From Microcebus murinus (Eukaryota > Chordata > Mammalia > Primates > Cheirogaleidae), in contig NC_134116.1 in NCBI RefSeq assembly GCF_040939455.1, positions 74,045,900-74,109,899 on the forward strand: a stretch of 64,000 nt of DNA, in the 5' to 3' direction. Numbering within the stretch: position 1 is the stretch's first letter; each line of letters opens with the position of its first letter. Below, piece by piece: positions 12,620-24,370 of this stretch. The notes under the pieces are model-generated. The model saw only the letters and a program-made list of their open reading frames with translations, searched no databases and had not been told where the DNA came from. A program made the translations under genes and the position numbers.

Positions 12620-13250
12620 TTTTTTGCTTTTTGTTTGTTAACCTAAGTAAGAAACAGAAGCTCTCTAAAAGAAAATATTTATTCAGGAGTAAAGCATTGC
12701 AAGGTGAACCATGGTAAACTATGTATATATTCAGGGAAGTAAAGGAAGACAAAGGGTATTAAAGGAAAAATGAAGAGGATTACTTGTTCTGAGATAATTA
12801 TCCTTGGCTACAAGGATTAGTAACAAGGGTGATGCCAGTCCTGGAGGTTGGACAGGCAATTGCTAAGCAGATGTCCTACCATAAGTATTTTTTGTGTAAG
12901 GCTGTAATGGCCTTTGTGTAAAGTTAGGTTCTTACATAATCTTTTGCGATAATTTTATCAGGCATTTAGGCGTGAGAGTCCTCTCTTCATAGCCTTCTGT
13001 GCCTCTATTTGTCAGGGTTTTTTCCATTTTGATTCTGACTACTTTCACATATTCTACCTTCACAGCACACTTCTGTGATCAGATGTGTGGAGGGTTTTTC
13101 CCACACCAAGCAATTCTCCAGTGGACGCCAACTAGGTATCCTATAATTCAATTCAATTTGGATGCTATCTACCTAGAGATACTGTCATATCCTACAGGTT
13201 AAGGGTTCAGTCCTACAAGACTGTCTCCACTCCAGATGCCAATCCCAAGT
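12620..13250. other. USPL1 intron 3, nothing assignable
   Basis: No exon or clear repeat seen. A 67-codon frame at 12999 is probably chance. Confidence 0.4.
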
Positions 13251-13680
13251 CCAGGCTACCTGTACACATCTGACCCGACTGGCTACAAACTGGGGTTCCC
13301 ACCGTCCCCTCCTCGGATACAATTAATTTGTATGGATGGCACACAGAACTCAAACACTTACTTGGTTTATTCTAAAGGATATTACAAAGGTTACAGATGA
13401 AGAGATTGATAGGATAAGGTATAGGGTGGTGGTGGGCAGGGGTGCAGAGCTTTTAAGTCCTCTGGGCACAACACCTCCCAGTAACCTCAAAGCTCAAAAA
13501 ATCCAAATCTTGTTTTTATAGAGCTTGATCTCTAGCCCTGCCCCTTGCCTGGAGGCAGGTGGGTGAGGCTAAAAGTTTTAACTCTAACTCTCTAATCACT
13601 TGGTCTTTCTGGGGAGTGGCCCATCAGAAATTTATTAAAAGCACTCCAGGTGATTTTATAAACTGCTAGTTAGCTGCAAT
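13250..13680 (-). mobile_element. Probable ancient LTR, antisense
   Basis: Includes 'ggcacacagaactcaaaca', 'tggtttattctaaaggatat', 'agctttt' and 'tctctaatcacttggtcttt'. This motif order resembles an old mammalian LTR reading on the minus strand. Family not determined; no retroviral gene. Confidence 0.4.
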
Positions 13681-13689
13681 AAACATAAC

Positions 13690-13805
13690 TGAAATTAGAA
13701 GACTGCATTTGAATCACAGCTCTGCCACTCTACAAAGATCTTGTGTTCCTAAACTCCCTAAATCTATTTTCTTATTCATAAAATGGGAATACATACCTTG
13801 CAAAG
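13690..13805 (+). mobile_element. MIR SINE
   Basis: MIR core order: 'tttgaatcacagctctgcca' then 'cttattcataaaatgggaat'. Diverged. Confidence 0.7.
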
Positions 13806-13809
13806 TTTT

Positions 13810-14370
13810 GAGAACTAAATATGAATAAAACAGTCTCATCAACTCTCAAAGACAAAACATAAGAGTATTACAGAATTTAATGAGCTCCTGTATAAAAGTT
13901 GTACCAGTGGGTACAAACTACTATAATTAATTTTAAATGATATTTAGAGCCTTTTAAAACTTTAAGTACATATTAGCTCAAAATATATATATTGTTTTTG
14001 GACTAACCACGTTCCAAAATACTTTGCTGGGTACATTACAGTAAGTCTCAAAATTAAACTGAAGAGATGAGTAACTATGATACACTAATAGCTAACCAGG
14101 ATTCCACAGGTTTTAAAAAATTAAAATTAAAAAAAAATCAATCTTGACATGTATTTTCACCTCTCACAAGTCAAATGGCCATAAAAATAAACATCATTAT
14201 GCAACGACTCAAGAAACTAGTTGGAAAAATAAAAAACTATTTAAAATTCTATACCAGACAGACTTAGAACCCAGATTATGTATTAAAAATCTACAGACTA
14301 AAAATTACAAAATTAGTAAAAATTTAAACAATAAAGAAAAAAACAAAAGGCTAAAACGTATATAAGAGTA
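13810..14370. other. USPL1 intron 3, 3' of the MIR
   Basis: AT-rich, no repeat or exon recognised up to exon 3. Confidence 0.5.
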
Positions 14371-14379
14371 ATACTTTAC

Positions 14380-14508
14380 CTGCAGATCCTCACACAAAAA
14401 GATAGATTCTTGAAAACTAATTCGGTAAGTCTTTAAGGCGTTTAACTTTCCCTTCTCTCTACAAGCAGGACAATACCCATCTGACGTAACTTTAGCTGAA
14501 TCATAATT
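14380..14508 (-). CDS. USPL1: USPL1 exon 3, residues 34-76
   Basis: The acceptor TTGTAG precedes 14508 and the donor GTAAAG follows 14380. The exon is 129 nt, exactly 43 codons, phase 0 on both sides. It encodes NYDSAKVTSDGYCPACREKG through FQESIFLCEDLQ. It carries a CxxC pair (C46, C49) and a later Cys72. With Cys77 at the start of exon 4 they form a C-x2-C/C-x4-C arrangement suggestive of a small zinc-binding module (inference). Residue 56 is Asn where I recall Lys in human. The strong codon match and clean splice sites make this a confident exon. Confidence 0.94.
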
Positions 14509-15028
14509 CTACAAGAGAAATAAAGCAAATTAAAATATAGACATTCCTAGAATATACAAAAGTATAAAAAGTTAAATGGAAAGGTAACCAGAAAAAATTA
14601 TAATTTTCAGCTAGAAGAATCTTGGTAAGATATTTTAAGCATGGCAAATAAAAGAAATGCATATAAGGCTTTAAATAAGCTATTACTCCAAAAAGAATGT
14701 GTTACAGTTTTAAATATTAAATGTTGAGAAGAGCATCAATTTTATTTGCAAGAAAAAAGTAACATCAACTGCCAGGGAAAAATGTATGTATCATACTTTC
14801 AAAGAATAGTAAACCACAAGGTCTATGTTTTATTTCTACTTTCACATATCAATAAAACATAGAGAGGTAAACACATTAAAGCAATCTTTCGCCATTACTA
14901 TAAGATTTCCGTGGAAGACACAGTTTTTTAGAAGTTAACTGGTAACATTAAAACTGAATTTAAGTCTCAAAAATAGGAGGAAAAAAAAACAACAACTTTG
15001 CACCGAGGCAAAAAATAAGTTCACTAAC

Positions 15029-15194
15029 TTTTCCCAAATACCCCACCATGTGGAGTGAAGATATCCCTATACCAGTCCCTGGTCCAATCACTGGCAAACC
15101 ATTTCCAATCTTCGGGGAATCCATCATTCCGAGTCATTGGCTAATTTATGTCACTTGAAACATGTCAATATCACTAAGGATTTTTCAATGAACC
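15029..15194 (-). CDS. USPL1: USPL1 exon 2, contains the start codon (coding 15127-15029)
   Basis: The acceptor is a T-rich tract ending CCAG at 15195 and the donor is GTTAGT at 15028. Translation starts at the double ATG at 15127. The 33 coding residues begin MMDSPKIGNGLPVIGPG and end HMVGYLGK, matching the USPL1 N terminus as I know it. An in-frame TGA lies a few codons upstream, which supports this start. The exon has 67 nt of 5' UTR. The second ATG directly follows the first, so either could serve, but the first is the conventional one. The segment is not in a repeat. The exon ends in phase 0 and joins the AAT (Asn34) codon of exon 3. Confidence 0.93.
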
Positions 15195-15199
15195 CTGGA

Positions 15200-16205
15200 A
15201 AAAAAAAAGTCAATAGACAATTAAATAAAAAATCCTATTTACTCTAAAGAAGCACTGTGCTATTTTGTATTTATTAAGTTTATTTTCAGGGCTATATGTC
15301 CTAGAAGAAACATTCTAAAATTATGATTTTTAAGTGAAAACAATACCAATATTTATAAATCTAGCAAATTTGTGGACAGAGGGCAGATGTTGACAACAGA
15401 ACCAGTTTAGACAGCAGACTCATTTGCAAGCAAATTAAACAAAACTTGGAGCAGAGGTAGTTACTATTTAAAGCAAACTATATTAACCAGAGTTCGAAAA
15501 CCTAAGTTTTTAGAGTCTATGCACAATGTGAAACAAATATGCCAGCATTATACTGAGAAAGTACTTTAAAAAAACCCAGATTCATAGTGCCATTATTTGT
15601 CAGGGACAAAAGAATCAATGAACTATATATTCCATATTTCCTATTGTTTCCAACTACCAAGAATACTTCGCCAGCTGGGAAAAATGCTACTTTTTAAAAG
15701 CTGCCAACAAACTACTATTTTATATTATTTGCAAATGATCTATATCAGAATAAAGATATAAACACTGTCGCTGTATAAATTACACATGTGAAAAGCTTGC
15801 TTTCAGTGTAGTCCCAAGAACCACATTTAGTAGGGTTAAAATTATGAGAGACTGGACCTCAGCGTAAGGAAGAAATAACCAAGAGCAGTTTAAATAAATA
15901 TGGATTTACAATTTAGGGGAACCAGATACAGGGGACCTTTAGGCAAACGTGAATTATCACTAAGCCGAAATGTTGTAAAGTTATTCCAGGCATAAGTCTT
16001 TCCCAAATTTAAGAATCCATGATTCTATGTCAACCATCTCCTGGGAATCCATGGCTCATGGAATTCAGTTTAAAAACTAGTTATATTGTTCTGTTCCAGC
16101 TGTGTAAACTTCACAAACCTTTCAAGCTAAAGAATAATCTCAAAAACAAAAATGCTTTTTAAAAAAGTATCAGTGATTCTCAATTTCCTATTCTTGAAGA
16201 AATAA
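15200..16205. other. USPL1 intron 1, unique-looking stretch
   Basis: About 1 kb of AT-rich sequence without recognised repeats. I see no additional exon. Confidence 0.5.
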
Positions 16206-16211
16206 CCAAAA

Positions 16212-16412
16212 GGCAGGGTTTCTCAACTACAGCACTAGACATTTGGACCAAATAACTCTTTGAAAAGGCTGTCCTATGCATTGTGGGATGTTTAGCAGGA
16301 TCACTGACCTTTACTCACATGATGTGACAGCCAAAAATGTCTCCAGACATTGCCAAATGTTCCCTGGGAGGTCAAATCACCTCACTGAGACCTACTGGTA
16401 CCAACCTTTGCT
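16212..16412 (-). mobile_element. MER20 (hAT-Charlie MITE)
   Basis: Antisense copy: 'gggtttctcaactacagcac', 'gcattgtgggatgtttagca' and 'atgtctccagacattgcca' match MER20 motifs. Confidence 0.85.
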
Positions 16413-16536
16413 TTTTAGGCTCCCCAGACAATAGTTTATTTACCCTTGGCTAGTTTTACTTATATTCACAAAAGGGAACTATGTAGGAAAGAGTCAAACT
16501 TCTACAGTTCCAGAGCAATTAAAATTATGGGTTTTG

Positions 16537-16860
16537 GGCCCCGAGTGGTGGCTCATGCCTGTAATCCTAGCACTCTAGGAGGCCGAGGCGAGTGGATCAC
16601 TCAAGGTCAGGAGTTCGAAACCAGCCTGAGCAAGAGCCAGACCTTGTCTCTACTATAAATGGAAAGAAATTAATTGGCCAACTAAAAATATATAGAAAAA
16701 ATTAGCCAGGCACAGTGGTGCATGCCTGTAGTCCCAGCTACTTCTGGAGGCTGAGGCAGGAGAATCACTTGAGCCCAGGAGTTTGAGGTTGCTGTGCACT
16801 AAGCTGACATCAAGGCACTCTAGCCCAGGCAACAGAGTGACACTCTGTCACACACAAAAA
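16537..16860 (+). mobile_element. Alu
   Basis: Full-length copy with a degraded tail ('cacacacaaaaaa'). The TSD is approximately 'tatgggttttg'/'tatgggctttg'. Confidence 0.93.
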
Positions 16861-16869
16861 AGTATGGGC

Positions 16870-17390
16870 TTTGCACCTGCAGATCTGGGTCCAGAAATTT
16901 ATTTGTAAAATTGATTTCTTCTAGGAAGTAAATGTGATAATGCAGGTAAAAAACTTAGCACCTCACACACAGTAAATTAAAGCTACTATGTAGTGCTAAT
17001 TTTTTTACTTCACTCTATGTAGAAAATATGCAGGGTACCTTGTATCCTCCTGCAGTATTCTTGAAAGAGAAACCGGTCGGCTTTGTATCTTGAATAAATT
17101 GTTCTTGATGAAAATTTCCATCTGCCTGAGAGAATCTAGAAAATTTTTTCAGATAGTTTCTCTGTTTCTGTCTCTCTATATTGCAAAGGTAAAACATGAG
17201 GAGCCTTCAAATCTGCTATCATGATTCCACCACCAGCATTTCAATGGGAAAAGCAGGTAGATGGGTAGTTGAAATCCTGAACACACAGAACCCCCCCTCC
17301 CCAAACGAAAACTCATTTTTAAAAAAATACCAGAAGTGGGCTTGCCAGGTCTTCTTTTAAATCCAATTTACTTTGTCTTAAACACAAAAT
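16870..17390. other. USPL1 intron 1, no assignable content
   Basis: I see no gene or repeat. The minus-strand frame at 17015-17197 lacks splice context. Confidence 0.4.
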
Positions 17391-17394
17391 GCGG

Positions 17395-17935
17395 GAGTGG
17401 TTCTTACAACTTAATTTGTCCCTAAGTAACTGCCATTCCACCCTTCAAAAACAACCTGCTCCTACTTTCTGTATCTCACCTGAATTTTGGCATCTCCATC
17501 CTTCCAAACATACAAGTCTAGAAAATTTAAGTCGTTCTCTACTCTTTCATTTCCCTCTTCTTCACGCAATAAAAATCACCAAATTCTATGGACAGTTCTT
17601 TGGAAATGTCTCAAATCCCCATTCCTTGCCCACTCCATATCACCGTTAAAATAATGCTTTATAAAACAAGTCTGAACCTGTCACTGCTCACCTTAAAAAC
17701 AACTTACTCCAGCCAGATTATAGGCAAGTCCGTCCAAGGAGCACAATATGACCTAAAGATAGTACTATGACCTAAATAAAGCTCACGGCACTGTGAGACC
17801 AACCTAGCCTTACAGTTTTATCTTCCTAAACACCACTTCACCTCCAGCACCTTTACCTTTCTTCTAATATCCCCTTTTCGTACCTCCGTGGCCACTAACG
17901 CTCCAGGAGCCCTAACGTGAATTACTAGCCCATTA
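17395..17935 (+). mobile_element. Possible L2 fragment
   Basis: The order 'gaacctgtcactgctcacct' then 'ataggcaagtccg' resembles the L2 3' part ('...gtcactcctctgct...'), with heavy divergence. Confidence 0.4.
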
Positions 17936-18527
17936 CGGACCAATTTACAGAACAATGAATGTATCAAGGTGGCCCAGGGAATCCCAACAGGTTTGCAATT
18001 CAAATTAATTCACACTCCTTTGTGCAAAATGGGGAAACCCAGACAAACAGCCGTTGGAAGAAGGGCCTTATATCCGTTTAATCTTGCCCTCCGAGACCTG
18101 GTGGGCTCAGCACGTGAACTGTAAAAGGCCACAACTGACTGGAAGCCGAAGAAGAGGGTCGATTTTCAGCCCAGCCCGGTCTGGTACCAAACTCAGCTGT
18201 CCTGAATCAGAGATGGACATAGGGCCAAGAGAGGTGAGTTTCAAAACCCAATCTTGGAAGCCAAAGGAGGCGCAGGGTCCGTTAACCCTGCCCATCCTCA
18301 CACTCCTTAGGAGACAAAACAAACTCTGGTTTCTCTTCAGTGTTTACCTCTCTGAGCCCAAATGGATCTGTTATTCCAATTCTGTACCTTAATCACCAAC
18401 CCTTCCCACCCGAGCCTTGTCCCAGCCCGGCCCATCCCTTCAGCGGGGCTACTACCCCACGGGTCACCCAGCTGTCCCTTTCCCCTATATCGACAGCCAA
18501 AAGGAACTACCCCCACTCCTCCCTTAC

Positions 18528-18640
18528 CTGCCGCGAGCACTCCCCTTCTTCGTACCGGGTCGGTCCAAACTCCTGGTCCAGCTTGAGCGCCACACTACCT
18601 AAGTCGCAACGTTCAACTCACGTTACCCTCCGACTGCTCC
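18528..18640 (-). other. USPL1: USPL1 exon 1, noncoding (predicted)
   Basis: On the minus strand the CpG island contains GCGGCAG|GTAAGG, a strong splice donor with the exon ending at 18528. The next acceptor downstream with a good polypyrimidine tract is the one at 15195 that opens the start-codon exon. No long reading frame joins this exon to the USPL1 start, and a TGA lies in frame just upstream of the ATG, so it is called 5' untranslated. The upstream limit is a guess. It could also be an alternative first exon among several. Confidence 0.55.
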
Positions 18641-18789
18641 TCCCCCAACGTGTCTCCGCTAGGAAAGCGGCTTCCGGCTTGAGCCCTTGGCAAAAGAGTC
18701 CCCCTTCCTGCTGCACGCAGGGCCTGAAGGGACGTAGGCGTGGCGGGGAAGGCGAGGACGGAGCACTTCCGGCTGCGCTCCTCAGAGGC

Positions 18790-18838
18790 GTGGCTGTCCG
18801 CTCCGCAGCCGCAGCCGCAGTTTCAACTGCGGCGACGA
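18790..18838 (+). other. HMGB1: Candidate distal noncoding first exon of HMGB1
   Basis: By synteny, a plus-strand noncoding first exon of the long HMGB1 transcripts should start on the right side of the island. A possible donor is GCGACGA|GTAGGG at 18839. Another is CTAACG|GTAAGG at 19369, which has a much better consensus. I cannot choose between them from sequence, and no HMGB1 coding exon is in the window. The limits are provisional. Confidence 0.3.
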
Positions 18839-19399
18839 GTAGGGGCGGGGCGGGTGGCTGCAGAGCCCGCCATGTATGAGTGGCTGGGTTTGGGGAGGCG
18901 ACGTTTCTGGAAGCTGCTGGAAAGCGTGCGAGTGGCGGAGGTGACGCCGGCGGCCAGGGGGTGGGGCGTGATTAAAACTAGTGCGCGGCCGGCTGCGGAG
19001 GGATTACGCTGAGGAAAGAGATCGGCGTGCGTGTCGCTGCGCTCTGGCCCGCGCAAGTCGTGGTCGGGAGCCGAGCGGCCCGCGGTGACCCGGGGGTGGG
19101 AGAAGGAAGGGCTCCCGACGCCGCGGGGGTGCCATGGAGGCTCTCCGGCAGCGTGGCCTCCACGGTCGGGCCGCGCCAGGCGCCCATAGTCCGCATTTCC
19201 AAACCCTCGGTAGAGCCGATGCTGCCACAGAGTGCGTGTTCTCAAAGGGTCACCACACACGGAGCTGCCCCTCCCAGTCTCCCTAAACCCCACCTTCGGG
19301 GCCAGGGGCTTTTCTGCCAGGATTCTGGGGTGTTTCTCCTCCTTTCCTCCCTCCCAGATCTTCTAACGGTAAGGGGTGTAGCGAAAGCACAGGGACTTT

Positions 19400-21550
19400 G
19401 CTGTCCATGGTCCATCCTGAGGAGTCAGCGGCGGATCTGCCCCTGCTGCGCTGATTTCAGCTGCCCTGCCTTGTGTTAACTTCAGAAAAAGGGGGAGTTC
19501 TCATTTAGTTTATAAGTTTAAGGCTCTGCTTTCGTAGGAAGGTCATGTGGTTTAAGGGACATCGTGACCGCGAATGCTATTTTTGCAGCTGCATTCTGCA
19601 TCTTGGGGCAGCATATTCCAGAAGTCCTTTCGCTCGGTTGGTTCTGCATCCTAAGGATAACAATTCGTAGTTCCTAACCATTTATTCACAGAGTAATAAC
19701 CGTGCTTGGCATTTTGGACTGTGGAGTTTTTTTGTGGTCTCAAACTAAATGATTATATTCTGGAGTAGTGCTGATGATTTTGATGAGGTAGTATGGAGGA
19801 ATCAAGTATCGTGTAGGAAGAAATTCCTTTAGTAAAATGGATTTTAGTTTTTGGTACTTATAAATGCAGGTGGCCAAGAAATACAAGAGTGTTGTTTTTT
19901 CTCCATATAAAAATAGACGGGTTGGTTTTTGTTTATGTTTTTTTGTTTTACTAGATTGTTAATGTACTGGTATATTTGTTTAAGATCTAGCTAATTAGGT
20001 GTTCTTTTTTTATGAATTGTGATGAAAGTTTGAGAAAATATTTCCTCAAATAGTGAAAACTCAGAGGGTTTTCTCTTGGTCACTATTACTATTTCCATTT
20101 TTAGAATGGAATATGCTATTTGTAATAAACACCTCATGAATATTAACCCATAAATTGAACAAAACAATTGATTCAGTTAAAAAATTTTATCTAAATTTTT
20201 AAGATTGCAGAACATTATCACTGAACTAAATTATATCATAAAAAACCAAACATCATCTTTTGCAAAGTTGATTTATAGTCTTTTAGTATAAATTTTATTT
20301 TTAGCCAGTAAAAAAAAGTATGTTAGTGACAGAAACAAAATGGAGGTGGGATTTGGGTTATAGAGAGAAAGGAAAAGATTTTAGGGTTTGTTGTGTTTTG
20401 ACTCCTTGTAGGTAGGAAAAGTCTTAAAAGGAAAGAATTCTGATACGGGAGATCAGGAAAGTTTGACTAGAAAACTCCCCTCTCCTTCATAGAGTAATGG
20501 TCCCAAGTTGAGAAAATTGCTGCTTATTCCTTACTAATATATTTGGGATGCCTCTGTGTACACTGGTCCCAAAGCGAGTGCAATAGTTACCTTCTAGTGC
20601 GATTAAAAGATTACCTCCATCCCCTTGGCAGCAGTATGGGACAGAAGTTTTGTTTACCCATTTCCAATTATAAACACATGATTTAATCAAGAGAAGCTTT
20701 TTTTTTTTTAATTTATAACTAATGAACAGGTACAATAGGAGTTCAATACTGTACAATTCGGATTTTCATTTTTTTCTCATTTTCTCTACTAATGATGGAT
20801 CCAAACCTGGGATATAAAAGCTGCCTGCTAGAATTTTGTGTTCTGATCTTATCAAAAAGATCAGAGTTGAAGTGACTAACCATACTTTCTAGCAGCAGCA
20901 CCCATGTGAATACAGTCTGTAACTATTATCTAAATCTTAACATTCAGAAAGCTCTGAAACCAAAAACTTCTTAAGCTTGGCAACAAAATACGACCTGAAC
21001 TAGGAGAAGCTATATATAGTCTTTATCCCATATGTTTTGCTGAAACTATATTAAAATGTGTGATTATGGGGTGCTGCCCTTGGCCACTGTTATATGGGGT
21101 GTTATATAATGGTATATGTACCTTGTAACATTTTTAAATTCTAAGAAATTCTTATTTCTAAAGCATATCCAACCCTTGAGTGTTAGTTAAGGAATTGTGA
21201 ACCTATATTAATATTTTTGGCAGCACACTTACGCTAGGCATTTGTATATTTAAAAAATTAAAATAACTTAAAACATTTTAGTTCTTCCCCTCAGTAAATT
21301 CAGTTGTTAGGATGGAAAAAAATAGATCTGTCATGCTGTATAAGTGCAATGACAGAAATATGCACAGCTTATTTTTAAGTGTAGCCATGTAGTGTTGATC
21401 CAAACAAGAAATTAATAGTCCCAGGGCTTAAGGTTGGTTTTTACTTTAGACTCTAAAATTTAGGTAGAACAATAAAAACTCATAATGTAGCCCAAACTTA
21501 TTTGGCTCTGTTTTGCTTTGCCCACACAAAATGAGAAGGTGGTATGATGA
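19400..21550. other. Repeat-poor stretch right of the CpG island
   Basis: About 2.1 kb with no recognised interspersed repeat. That is unusual here and may reflect conserved regulatory sequence near the promoter or old unmasked DNA. The minus-strand frame at 20487-20756 is not a known protein. Confidence 0.5.
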
Positions 21551-21562
21551 AGAGTCCTAGAG

Positions 21563-21859
21563 GCTGGGTGCAGTGGATCACACCTGTAATCCCAGCACTT
21601 TGGGAAGCCAGGAGACAGAAGGATCCCTTGAGGTCAAGAGTTCAAGACCAGCTTAGGCAACATAGCGAGACCTCGGATCTACAAAATATTTTTTGAAAAT
21701 TAGCCAGGTGCAGTGGCATGAGCCCTGTAGACCAGCTACTCAAGTGGCTAAAGCAGGAGGATCACCTGAGCCCAGAAATTAAGGGCTACAAGTGAACTGT
21801 GATCACACCACTGCACTCCAGCTTGGGTGGCAGAGCAAGACCTAGTCTCAAAAAAAAAA
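21563..21859 (+). mobile_element. AluJ-like copy
   Basis: Has 'cccagcactttgggaagcc' rather than the lemur 'cctagcactctggg', so it predates the lemur radiation. TSD 'agtcctagag' on both sides. Confidence 0.92.
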
Positions 21860-21879
21860 GTCCTAGAGTAGATATTGGA

Positions 21880-21990
21880 ATATCTGATATCTAATCCCAT
21901 CTCTTCTGCTGCATGACTTTACACAAGTCACTTAATTTTCAAGGCCTTGCTTTATAGATCTATAAAGTGAGAACTTTGAAATAGGTGGAT
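21880..21990 (+). mobile_element. MIR SINE
   Basis: 'tttacacaagtcacttaatt' and 'tctataaagtgagaac' follow MIR order. Confidence 0.65.
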
Positions 21991-22139
21991 CTCTTAATGA
22001 AGATTTCTTACAGTTTCAACATTCTACTTCCAGATATTTACTTTTAGAACTACCACCTGCTGTTTAAAATGTTTCTCAGTAAGGACATGATCCCATTTCA
22101 TCTAAGACTTCTATCTTGCTGATCTAAATTTGTCATTTT

Positions 22140-22552
22140 GTTTGTAGATAATACATTCACATAGTTGAAAATTCAAAAGGTACAAAAGGATCCACAGCAA
22201 AAAGTCTGCCTTCCGTACCTGTTCCTCAGCCACCCGGTTCCCTGCCTAGGAAGCAGCCAGTGCTAACAGTTTCTTGTATATTTTTCCAGAAATAGTTTTA
22301 TGCATATGCAAGCAAATAAGTACTGTATATATTTTATTTTTTTCATTTTTAAAATAAATGGTACATACTATGAATACTACTTATATACCTTATTTGTTCA
22401 CTTAGAAGTTCTAAATTATTATGTGAGGTATTTCCTCATTCTTTTTATGGCTGCATAATATTCTGTTGCATAACATATCATTTGATCAGCTCTCTCCCTT
22501 TGGACATTTAGGGTTTTTTGGGTTTTTTGCAGATCTTTATTAAAAGTATTAT
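22140..22552 (-). mobile_element. Probable old L1 3' UTR, antisense
   Basis: Contains 'gttgaaaattcaaaaggtac' and 'tttttatggctgcataatat', phrases typical of antisense L1M ends. Family not resolved. Confidence 0.5.
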
Positions 22553-22554
22553 GG

Positions 22555-22888
22555 GCTGGGTGTGGTGGCTCACACCTGTAATTCTAGCACTCTGGGAGGC
22601 TGAGGCGGGAGGATTGCTTGAGCTCAGGAGTTCAAGACCAGCCTGAGCAAGAGCGAGACCTCGTCTCTACCATAAATAGAAAGAAATTAGCCAAACAACT
22701 AAAAACAGAAAAAAATTAGCCAGGCACAATGGCATGTGCCTGTAGTTCCAGCTACTTTGGAGGCTGAGGTTAGAAGGATCGCTTGAGCCCAGGAGTTTGA
22801 GGTTGCTGTGAGCTAGGCTGATGCCATGGCACTCTAGCCTGGGCAACAGAGTGAGACTCTGTCTCAAAAAAAAAAAAAAAAAAAAAAA
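22555..22888 (+). mobile_element. Alu
   Basis: Full-length dimer with a 27 bp A tail. The linker lacks the lemur 'ttggccaact' insertion, so it is an intermediate-age copy. Confidence 0.93.
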
Positions 22889-23098
22889 GGCAGTATGTAA
22901 TGAATGATTGTTCATACATCATTTTCCATATATGTAAATATATGTATACCTTAGCCAGTAGCACAGCTGGGTTTCATCTATTTTGACATATGTGTTCTCT
23001 GTGCCAGGATGATATAGTGAGTGGTGTCATAGCCCTATTTAACTCTAAGAATATGAGATAAATCACATCACCTGAATGATTGTTTCTTCGAGTCCTGA

Positions 23099-23117
23099 AA
23101 TAAATAAATAAATAAAG
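23099..23117. repeat. (AATA)n microsatellite
   Basis: About 4.5 copies of 'aata' ('aataaataaataaataaag'). Confidence 0.85.
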
Positions 23118-23369
23118 AGTGTGTATGTATGCATATAGATGAAGCAGGTAGGTTATGTGTAGGGACTTTGTCCTAAACAAATATAAATCTTTAAGCATTA
23201 AAATCATATAGCAGAGCAAGATTCACAGTGAAAGGGATATGAGAATTGAGACTGATTGATGTAACAACAGGTTTGTGATTTCTAGATCATGCTCATCCCA
23301 AGACATATGCTCAGTGACTACTATTTATACTGATATTTTTCTTTTAAGTTTTTTGCCAAGCATAATATA

Positions 23370-23540
23370 GTTGAATTTGTGTATGATGCAACTTCTAGGT
23401 ATTCCCACTTTACCAATATGGAAAGAAAAAGTAAACAATTTATCCAAATTTGCATAACAAAGTGACAGACCTGGGGCTAAAGCCTACATCCTCTACTATC
23501 TGATCCAGGGCTTTTTCCAGTGTTACCCACTCTCAGAATG
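23370..23540 (-). mobile_element. MIR SINE, antisense
   Basis: 'cccactttaccaatatggaa', 'aagtgacagacctggggc' and 'ctgatccaggg' match the reverse of MIR. Confidence 0.65.
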
Positions 23541-24059
23541 TGTAGCTCCAGCTGTAGATCTGAGAATGTCTACTGGTTAGGGACTGCTTTAGGTACATTT
23601 ACTTTCCCTAGACACTGCAGCAGCCTAGAGTTCAGAAAGCAGCAGTGCATGTTTCCAGTGACAAAATAACATTCTATAAGTACTTGTTGAGGTAATCACA
23701 TAACATGCTGATTAGCAATCAGGAGGCCTCTAAATCGAAAAATTAAGCACATATAGAAAAACACTCTTTCCTAATTGGGATGTAGTTGTCACTTCAAGAT
23801 GAACTTATTAGTCATAAGGACTGAAAGGAATTTAGGATTATTTGGAAATGGGCAGCCTTACATTCCCCAGAGCTCATGCCGTCATTTAATTTAGCCAAGA
23901 CATTTAAAATACGTATCACCAGAAAAGGAGAAGTGATGATAGAAACAATAGCAAAAGTTGAAAACTCAAAGGTTGGAGGATGTGCTGTAGTAACTGTATT
24001 GCCCTGAAGCTGGCATCCCAGCACGTGACCGCCCTTTAGGGTCTTATGTCCCTGCTGGC

Positions 24060-24370
24060 GGTGCTGTTCCCCTTCTGTTTACGTGACTGGCTCTTCTCAT
24101 CCTTGGAGTCTTAGCTTAAATGTCTTTTATTAAGCTGTTCACCCTCTCTGAGGAGCCCTCTATCGTCTACTCCCACTCTAATTCTTTATTACCACCTGCT
24201 GTTTGTTTTCCTCATAGCATGTATATGTTTATATTATTTACATATATATTTGTCTCTACCAGGTTGTGAGCTGCCTGAGGTCAAGGACTACCTCTGTTTT
24301 ATTCACTATCACATATACAGTGCCTGGTACATAGTGCATATTTGTTGATGAGTGATGATCTTGGTGGCTC
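24060..24370 (+). mobile_element. L2 3' end
   Basis: Reads 'gcttaaatgtcttttatta', 'gaggagccctc', 'tgtgagctgcctgaggtcaa' and 'acagtgcctggtacatagtg', the usual L2 3' order. Confidence 0.75.

Larger units (their letters stand above)
18420..19400. promoter_or_regulatory. CpG island, probable bidirectional USPL1/HMGB1 promoter
   Basis: This roughly 1 kb is clearly GC- and CpG-rich against AT-rich flanks and is free of repeats. It has two CTTCCGG ETS-type sites (about 18669 and 18764), a Sp1-like GGGGCGGGGCGGG run (about 18842) and no obvious TATA box, typical of a housekeeping island. The USPL1 exon 1 donor leaves it on the minus strand. In human, USPL1 and the long HMGB1 transcripts start head-to-head about 100 bp apart (established). 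That arrangement is inferred here, not proven. Overlapping open frames in the island on both strands are a by-product of GC richness. Confidence 0.75.

Noticed and set aside
18340..18879. 179-codon plus-strand frame in the CpG island
   Set aside because: Open frames exist on both strands in overlapping registers, as expected from GC-rich DNA. The translation shows no known motif and overlaps the USPL1 first exon.
18823..19479. 156-codon minus and 150-codon plus frames in the CpG island
   Set aside because: Composition-driven (Arg/Pro/Gly-rich) and antisense to one another; no start context or homology seen.
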